A stretch of DNA of 64,000 bases from Archivesica marissinica (taxonomy: Eukaryota > Mollusca > Bivalvia > Venerida > Vesicomyidae): NCBI GenBank assembly GCA_014843695.1, contig CM026404.1:89112682-89176681 (forward strand), given 5' to 3'. Both the position numbers and the translations under genes were made by a program. Of the stretch, positions 57,172 through 64,000 are shown one piece after another; the first letter of the stretch is position 1, and each line of letters begins with the position of its first letter. A model generated the notes under the pieces. It was given only the letters and a program-made list of their open reading frames with translations. It searched no databases and had not been told where the DNA came from.

Positions 57172-57470
57172 ACAGACGGATATGTAGTCCAGTGGTAACA
57201 CGCTGGACTGGTAATCCAGGGATCGCAGGTTCGACCCCCCTGTCTGACCCTAATAAAATTAACAGTCTTTCAGATGGGACGTTAAACCGAGGTCTCGTGT
57301 CGGTGCTTTACAGCGTGCACGTAAAAGAACCAGGTGAGACTCTGGAATGGGTCTCTCTCTCTGTATCATTGCACTATCCTCCAACATCTAAAATGACTAA
57401 TCTCTTCAGTAGGCGTCACTCATATGGGCAACCGGTAGCGACGATAAATAAACGTAAAACACACATATCC
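57172..57470 (+). mobile_element. SINE family B, full length
   Basis: tRNA-like head GTAGTCCAGTGGTAACACGC, anticodon-arm region CTGGACTGGTAATCCAG (GGT at the anticodon position, Thr-like), B box GGTTCGACCCCC. The body runs to GGGCAACCGGTAGCGACGAT and AAATAAACGTAAAACACAC. This is the best reference copy of the family here. Confidence 0.93.
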
Positions 57471-58159
57471 ATCATATAAATGATAAATCTTCATTTTGGT
57501 GCTTGTGTTATGGCAACGTATATACCAAGAGTAGAGTGGATTTTACTGACAGAGACGAGACGCTCCAGAAAGGAACAAAAAGAAAAAAACCCACCCAGAT
57601 TAGCAAAACATTAATGCCACTATATGAAAACTCATGTTTTGTATACTTGAACATTTCGAGAGTAAAATCGTCATTAAATCAAGTGTTTTGGAATTATGTT
57701 CCCCGTTTTATGCGAAAAACAAACTCGTTATAAACATAGTTGGCGATGTAAGACGCACATGTCGGCAGCATGCAACTCTCGAGTGCCTGTGTAACTTTTA
57801 TGTCAATGTGGGTATTAACATCATTTGACATTATATGAGATGCTTGTATGACGTGTATCTCATAAAACAGGGCCACGTGTGAAAAATACCAGGTGCCGCC
57901 AGTATATTCTCACTTCGAACATTCATAGAGTCTTCATACTTAATGACAGCTGTTTGGTTTTATACGACACATATAAGCAATAGGTAGAATATGAACATCG
58001 TGAATATAGACGATACTTATCTCATATTATTCAAATAACAATTGCCGCTATTGTGCCACGTGGCTGCCGCAAAAACTATACCCGTGCTTGTAGTCCGTGC
58101 CATTTCCATATAAAACACGTCAGCGGTATGATACGACGAACGTTACTTAATTGGACTAT
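57471..58159. other. Unique sequence, no feature seen
   Basis: Short open frames (60-76 codons) on both strands without recognisable features. Confidence 0.4.
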
Positions 58160-58343
58160 TTGTGTGTGTTTTACTTTATTTATCGTCGCTATCGGTTGCC
58201 CATATGAGCGCCGCCTCCTGAAGAGATTAGTCATTTTAGATTTTTGGATATTGCAATGATACAGACAGAGACCCATTCCAGAGTCTCCTCTGGTTCTTTT
58301 ACGTGCACGGCGTACAGCACCGACACGAGACCTCGGTGTAATG
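58160..58343 (-). mobile_element. SINE family B, head lost, next to the 28-bp array
   Basis: Tail and body on the minus strand (CACGTAAAAGAACCAGAGGA, CCGAGGTCTCGTGTCGG). The copy stops after the GGTCTCG motif. About 35 bp later the 28-bp array starts. Confidence 0.85.
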
Positions 58344-58377
58344 TTACTTCCAGATCAGAAGATCGAGCAAACATATC

Positions 58378-59990
58378 GGATGTACGGTTATGTTGCAAAC
58401 GGAGCGCAAGTACGGTTATGTTGCAAACGGAGTGCATGTATGGTTATGTTGCAAACGGAGCGCATGTACGGTTTTGTTGCAAACGGAGCGCAAGTATGGT
58501 TATGTTGCAAATGGAGCGCAAGTACGGTTATGTTGCAAACGGAGCGCAAGTACGGTTATGTTGCAAACGGAGTGCAAGTATGGTTATGTTGCAAACGGAG
58601 TGCAAGTATGGTTATGTTGCAAACTGAGCGCAAGTACGGTTATGTTGCAAACGGAGCGCAAGTACGGTTATGTTGCAAACGGAGCGCAAGTACGGTTATG
58701 TTGCAAACGGAGCGCAAGTACGGTTATGTTGCAAACGGAGCGCAAGTACGGTTATGTTGCAAACGGAGCGCAAGTATGGTTATGTTGCAAACGGAGCGCA
58801 AGTATGGTTATGTTGCAAACGGAGCGCAAGTATGGTTATGTTGCAAACGGGAGTGCAAGTATGGTTATGTTGTAAACGGAGAGCAAGTACGGTTATGTTG
58901 CAAACGGAGCGCAAGTATGGTTATGTTGCAAACGGAGCGCAAGTACGGTTATGTTGCAAACGGAGCGCAAGTACGGTTATGTTGCAAACGGAGCGCAAGT
59001 ACGGTTATGTTGCAAACGGAGCGCAAGTATGGTTATGTTGCAAACGGAGCGCAAGTATGGTTATGTTGCAAACGGAGCGCAAGTATGGTTATGTTGCAAA
59101 CGGAGTGCAAGTACGGTTATGTTGTAAACGGAGTGCATGTACGGTTATGTTGCAAACGGAGCGCAAGTACGGTTATGTTGCAAACGGAGAGCAAGTATGG
59201 TTATGTTGCAAACGGAGTGCAAGTACGGTTATGTTGTAAACGGAGTGCATGTACGGTTATGTTGCAAACGGAGCGCATGTATGGTTTGTTGCAAACGGAG
59301 CGCAAGTACGGTTATGTTGCAAACGGAGCGCATGTATGGTTATGTTGCAAACGGAGCGCAAGTACGGTTATGTTGCAAACGGAGCGCAAGTATGGTTATG
59401 TTGCAAACGAAGCGCATGTACGGTTATGTTGCAAACGGAGCGCAAGTACGGTTATGTTGCAAACGGAGTGCATATACGGTTATGTTGCAAACGGAGCGCA
59501 AGTACGGTTATGTTGCAAACGGAGTGCATGTATGGTTATGTTGCAAACGGAGCGCATGTACGATTATGTTGCAAACGGAGTGCATGTACGGTTATGTTGC
59601 AAATGGAGCGCAAGTACGGTTATGTTGCAAACGGAGTGCATGTACGGTTATGTTGCAAACGGAGCGCAAGTACGGTTATGTTGCAAACGGAGTGCATGTA
59701 CGGTTATGTTGCAAACGGAGTGCATGTACGGTTATGTTGCAAACGGAGCGCAAGTACGGTTATGTTGCAAACGGAGCGCAAGTACGGTTATGTTGCAAAC
59801 GGAGCGCAAGTACGGTTATGTTGAAAATGGAGCGTAGGTACGGTTATGTTGCAAACGGAGCGTAGGTACGGTTATGTTGCAAACGGAGCGAAAGTACGGT
59901 TATGTTGTAAACGTAGGGCAAGTACGGTTATGTTGCAAACGGAGCGAAAGGACGGTTATGTTGCAAACGGAGCGCAAATACGGCTATTCT
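58378..59990. repeat. 28-bp minisatellite, about 57 units
   Basis: GGTTATGTTGCAAACGGAGC plus GCAAGTAC. Variants are GTGCATG, AGAGCAAG, AAATGG and GTAAACG. Single-base indels (at about 58850 and 59285) shift phase. A long plus-strand open frame through the array is a by-product. Confidence 0.97.
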
Positions 59991-61030
59991 CAATATTTGT
60001 AAGTGGTGGGGTTGGCTAACGATCTCTTGAAACTTTGCAGATGTACATCGTGCGACCAGTATTTAAAACGAGTTAGTGCTATGCATGTCACTGTGACATA
60101 CCAATATGTCTGTCACCAAAACGTGACTATTAAGTATAACTGTATACATCTATATCAATATTGACAAGCTATCTGAATCCAGTCGCCTTCATTAAGGCAT
60201 TTACTTGCATGTATTTATAAACTTTCTCCGAATGTGCTTTGCGGCGTAGTTATCTTTTTTGTGTATAATAAATCGTTGGAACCAATGTCTGTTTTCAATG
60301 AGCATAAAACCCAACGCAGCAGGACAGTGAAATATTAATGAATTCCCTTTAATGCCAAAGTAATCCGGTAGTTCTGACAAAGCGCATCCCCGCGGAGTAA
60401 GAAATAAATGAGTACGTTTTAATGTTTCTTAGAATGTACAAAGGCATGAGAACGGGTCATACTTTAAATCTTATATAAGAGAGGTGGCATATTTTGATCC
60501 GCAGGGGACTACGTTAAAATGGTATATTGCTGTTAATTGAAGTTCTCCGCCCACATCAATAAAATAATGTCAAATTGTTACTCCGCAAGACGAACTAGTT
60601 CCAAGGAATATTAACACCGCCGTTATTTTGAATTAAGTGCCTAAACAGCGACATCAGTTCCAACATTGATATTTCTTGAATCATTAAATCAATTTATATA
60701 ATAATTAATAATGATATGTCAGGATGAAACTATGACAGAAATGCCCACAATGAATATATGAAGCAGGTAAAAATACCAAAGATTTACGTAAATATCTCAA
60801 GCTCGTAAGTGGCATACATTAAGGTCATATAAATGTAATGGCCTCTTATTTATCACTTTGAAAAAAAGGAAAACGTAGATAAAAATATCTTAATTGGTAT
60901 TTTGTTGACGTACAGCCACACAAAGGTGGTTAGTAGTATAGATACACACTCCACAAGGATGAGGACACGTGCATAATCTGGATGCATCTGTATCGCCCTC
61001 CACGCTCATTGTTAGTTAGTAACCTCACCA
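59991..61030. other. Unique sequence, no feature seen
   Basis: About 1 kb of non-repetitive AT-rich DNA without a supported gene. Confidence 0.45.
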
Positions 61031-61783
61031 TTAAAGCGGAACTACATCGGTGAAAAACGCACATTTCTACTGAATGTATTTTCCTCTGTATTATATTGCC
61101 ATGTACTCGTATAAGGTATATAATCTGCCATATTGAAATGTTGTAAAATTAATGAACCAATTGGGAAGGGTCGAATCTAATGTTTTAAGAACTTGTGACC
61201 CGACCCATTTGCCATTATCGATGTTGTTGTTTGTGGTGTATTATATTATTGTATGTGTACTTGTATTGGCAATAACATATGTTTAAACTAATGTATTTTC
61301 CTATTATAATGTATACTTGTTTTCCGAATATTATCCTCAAAAGCTGAGTATTTTAACTAATGAACCACCGTCATATCCGACGTTTGGTGACATAACAAAA
61401 CATAATGGAAATAGGGTCAAGATCCATGTGTAATGCAATGTGTGTATCCTTGAATAACATGATTTATGGTACAGATTTACCGTTATATCTCACCCTTTGT
61501 GTATGTATATGTACTATAATACGAGTTCAAATATCTCTAAACGACAGTAGCACGCTATTGGTATAGACTCCAATAATAAAACAAACATCAATTCAGGAGA
61601 GTAGCTGACCGTTATATGAAATCCTATTTTCACTTTTGAGAGCTTGTATACGACATAAACACTGTTTATGTATAGAACGTTAGTGTTCGAATTATTTCTG
61701 AAGATTTTATTGTAGCAAATGCTATTTATGCGTAAACACATTTGTTGGGGCTTTTTGCGATGTAATCATAAATGTCACTTTAA
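61031..61783. mobile_element. TTAA MITE family Y, long form
   Basis: Starts TTAAAGCGGAACTACATCGG and ends near AAATGTCACTTTAA. It contains CATAATGGAAATAGGGTC, ATGGTACAGATTTACCGTTA and TGACCGTTATATGAAATCCT as in 15688-16206, with about 230 bp extra on the left side. Its right TTAA is also the left TTAA of the next MITE. Confidence 0.78.
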
Positions 61784-62638
61784 AGCAGCATTACATCGTA
61801 TGAAATAAAATATATTTGAAAAATTCAAATTTTACGTATGGGTAGCAATGCTGCTACACATTCTAACATTATACTTTGTATGCTTATGTTCAATTGGTAA
61901 ACACTGTTTTTTTTAGTGGAAGTCGTGATAGCGCAGTGGATGAGCGTTCGCTTCAGGTGCGAAAGGTCCGGAGTTCGAGCCCCACTGGAGCCGTTAATAT
62001 TGTGCCCTTAGGCAAGGCATTTAAATTCCACGTTGCCTCTTCTCTCTCCCTCGTGGCGATGGATTCCATCAGGAATGAGGTCTCGAGAGTGATTTATATA
62101 AGTTGAAATAACTTGTTTCGCAATCGAGCTAAAATAAATTTGTATAAAAAAATGTTTTTTTGCGATAAAACATACTCGAAACCGAAAATAGGATTTTCCG
62201 AGTCGATCGGTCACGCATTTGTTTACTACCAGAACGCATCGTCTGCACTTGTTTACATTCGGAACGCATCGTCCCCATTTGTCCCACGTTGTCTTTTTTA
62301 ATTAAATTACTTGAGATGTTGATTCATACCTCTGTTATCTAATTCTTTTAGGGATATGTCTACATCCCCGCGAGGGATTCGACATTAGAGGAATATAGAT
62401 ATATAGTCTTTCATGTTCAAAATATATACGTTGTTTTCCACAACCTCTGTTGTTTCACGCACGCGCTCTGTGCGTGTTTACATTTCGTGTGTTGATAAAC
62501 AAATTCGCGTATACGACGGTTTATATTTATTAGAATTTTATCGTTTCTGAGCGACTATTTCGATATTTGTAAACACACACACATTAGTATTTATATTTTA
62601 CCCAAAACATCCTTTATTGCGATGTAATGCTGCTTTAA
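61780..62638. mobile_element. TTAA MITE family X, second copy, carrying a SINE
   Basis: TTAAAGCAGCATTACATCGT to GCGATGTAATGCTGCTTTAA. Interior as in 56138-56750 except for a family D SINE inserted at the T-run after CAATTGGTAAACACTG, and a segment shortened near ATAGTTCGTTTG. Confidence 0.88.
61915..62150 (+). mobile_element. SINE family D, inserted in the MITE
   Basis: Head GAAGTCGTGATAGCGCAGTG, B box GAGTTCGAGCCCC, body TTGTGCCCTTAGGCAAGGCA, CGTGGCGATGGATTCCATCA, tail GAGAGTGATTTATATAAGTT. A TGTTTTTTT motif lies at both sides. Confidence 0.9.
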
Positions 62639-62747
62639 GATATAAAGAGGAAATTGTATCATTGAACAATGTAGTGGCCTTAAACCTATACGGATTGTAA
62701 CGTAGTCACTGGAAACAGACGTTGATATAGTTTGCCTTTTCCGTCAT

Positions 62748-62769
62748 ATATATATATATATATATATAC
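62748..62769. repeat. (TA)n microsatellite
   Basis: About 11 TA units. Confidence 0.95.
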
Positions 62770-62842
62770 AGTGTATGATAGTAACTTTTCTAGACATTGT
62801 GACAATCCGTTTGAACATGAATATACCCTGAAGATGACCCCT

Positions 62843-62884
62843 TAGAGAGTATTCAGGGGCAGTAACTGACCGATGTCTATCATT
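62843..62884 (-). mobile_element. End fragment of the MITE family at 10196
   Basis: ATTCAGGGGCAGTAACTGAC then CGATGTCTATCATTC is the inverse of the left end at 10196-10235 with few changes. Confidence 0.6.
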
Positions 62885-62994
62885 CTTTTAGCAGTTGAAA
62901 GGCCTGTCTGGAGAAAAAGGCGATACACATTTAATTCAAAATAAGGTAAATTGCGGGACACAAACCGATCAGATTGGTGAGTCCATGTAGTTGT

Positions 62995-63195
62995 GTGTGT
63001 GTGTTTTACGTGTATTTACTGAAGAGATTAGTCATTTTGGAGGATAGTGCAATGATACAGACAGAGAACCATTACAGTCTCCTCTGGTTTACCGAAATAC
63101 TATGATGAGTCACTTTAGTATGTATAGCAGGGGATCGAACCTGAGACCAGTCGTATACAAGCCCAGCGTATTAGCCACTGGACTACCGATCCACG
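62995..63195 (-). mobile_element. SINE family B, rearranged, diverged
   Basis: Tail-body piece on the minus strand (GTATCATTGCACTATCCTCC, GACTAATCTCTTCAG). Then about 60 bp further, a head-like end with GGTTCGATCCCC and CCAGTGGCTAATACGC. The middle of the body is missing or replaced. Confidence 0.65.
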
Positions 63196-63454
63196 ACATG
63201 TAGTACTGAAAAAGGATTCATATATATACGTCACGCCATTTTTAGTCTGTTTGTGAAAGAAATGACGTCATTTTTGCTTATACAATTTATTAGTGGATGC
63301 TGTGAAATAGTCAATAAGGATTGCTGGAGTTTGTAGAAAGGTAATTAACTCAGCATAATGTATCACGTTTTCCGTGTGAGCATTACTTCCCTTTAGCAAT
63401 GTTACCCGTAATTGTACATGTATTACATAGACGCTATAAATAGACTAGTGGGGT
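63196..63454. other. Unique sequence, no feature seen
   Basis: Spacer between two SINE copies. Nothing is recognised. Confidence 0.35.
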
Positions 63455-63700
63455 GAATGAGGACAAGTCAGTGGTCGATGGATCCTAGGTTCGACCCTCC
63501 CCCCAGTCTGATCTAATAGTATTAAGTCTTTCAGATGGAACGATAAACCGAGGTATCATGTATCGGTTCTATTCACCGGACATGTACACTAACCAGGGAT
63601 GCTTCTGGAATTGGAGTGTCTTCTGTAGGCTATAGATCTTGCCCTATCCTCTAATACATAAAATAAGTACATACATAATATACGCCCCACCTGAATGACT
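63455..63700 (+). mobile_element. Old, strongly diverged SINE family B
   Basis: GGTTCGACCCTCCC, AAGTCTTTCAGATGGAACGA, AAACCGAGGTATCATGTATC and CCCTATCCTCTAATACATAA keep the order of the family B body with many changes. It is the most diverged B copy here. Confidence 0.6.
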
Positions 63701-64000
63701 GACGGGAGATATAACCCGGGATTCATGTATGGAAGGTAGGTGGTTATACCAAGTCCGTCACGTTTAACGTTAGAACATCGCTACACAATGTTATGATTTT
63801 TTTTAGTTTCTAAACCCCAAACATAAACGATAAACAACGATTCGTAACCGATCGAACATGCTACATGTATAACAACTTAGTTCGATTATACGACCTTTGA
63901 ATCAATAACAACAATGGAATAGAACAGTACAGTAACTTACCCATTGTTAACATAGAATTACTGCTATGATATTTATAGAGTAATATTCCACAAGCTCTAT
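63701..64000. other. Unique sequence, no feature seen
   Basis: Window end. Nothing is recognised. Confidence 0.35.

Noticed and set aside
57180..57250. tRNA gene (Thr-like head with A and B boxes), and similar heads at 7695, 14043, 41149, 48318 and 61915
   Set aside because: All heads continue into repeated SINE bodies with AT-rich tails and target duplications.
58341..59865. 498-codon frame through the 28-bp array
   Set aside because: Neighbouring frames are equally open, and the period is not a multiple of three, so the same peptide repeats in rotating frames. No gene signal.
218..59990. Excess of unit lengths divisible by three (24, 21, 36, 36, 51, 30/45, 42/45, 39, 69)
   Set aside because: About half of the arrays versus one third expected is too small a sample to claim coding selection. 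The others (34, 62, 32, 20, 43, 35, 28, 22) do not fit.

Overview
The window looks like non-coding-rich eukaryotic DNA from an invertebrate. A marine mollusc, probably a bivalve, is my best guess. The signs are GT-AG introns, several families of tRNA-derived SINEs with clear target-site duplications, TTAA-flanked and TA-flanked MITEs, Tc1, Harbinger and Mutator-like DNA transposons, jockey-type non-LTR tails, and very many minisatellites. The species call rests on repeat style only, not on a search. By my rough sum, tandem arrays fill close to half of the called bases. One run of exactly 1000 N (36734-37733) is an assembly gap.

Layout. 0.2-3.5 kb: 24-bp minisatellite. 3.5-11.6 kb: unique DNA with SINEs, MITEs, two small arrays, a possible small secreted-peptide gene at 8566-8796 (+), and a Harbinger transposase remnant (11038-11406, -). 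11.8-13.4 kb: a foldback-like element whose inverted arms carry 62-bp tandem repeats, with a TTAA-type MITE inside it. 13.6-17.1 kb: more MITEs, SINEs and short arrays. 17.1-23.4 kb: one 34-bp array of about 184 units with higher-order repeats. 24.9-31.3 kb: five more arrays (units of about 42, 20, 50, 36 and 43 bp). 31435-41911 (-): a predicted two-exon gene for a 342-residue protein of unknown function. Its intron of about 9.4 kb is mostly two giant arrays (51-bp and 30/45-bp units) meeting at the N gap. 41-50 kb: SINEs, a truncated jockey-like LINE inside a 35-bp array, a 39-bp array, and a frameshifted Tc1-like transposon (48640-50152).

51010-54247 is the best-preserved mobile element: a Phantom-type Mutator-like (MULE) transposon. 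It has inverted ends, a 9-bp target duplication, and a spliced FLYWCH-plus-MULE transposase with no visible breaks. It sits inside a SINE copy whose two halves lie on either side. A 69-bp minisatellite fills its interior up to the transposase start. 54.3-64 kb: one possible orphan exon (54324-54578, -), SINEs, two related TTAA MITE families, a 28-bp array (58378-59990), and unique DNA.

How the parts relate. Nested insertions give a partial time order: the SINE at 50830-54318 predates the MULE, a SINE at 56751 predates the TTAA MITE inserted in its A box, and the 35-bp array predates its LINE. Several arrays start at or inside mobile-element ends, so mobile elements may have seeded some minisatellites. 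Long open frames inside the arrays are by-products of unit lengths divisible by three and are not annotated as genes.
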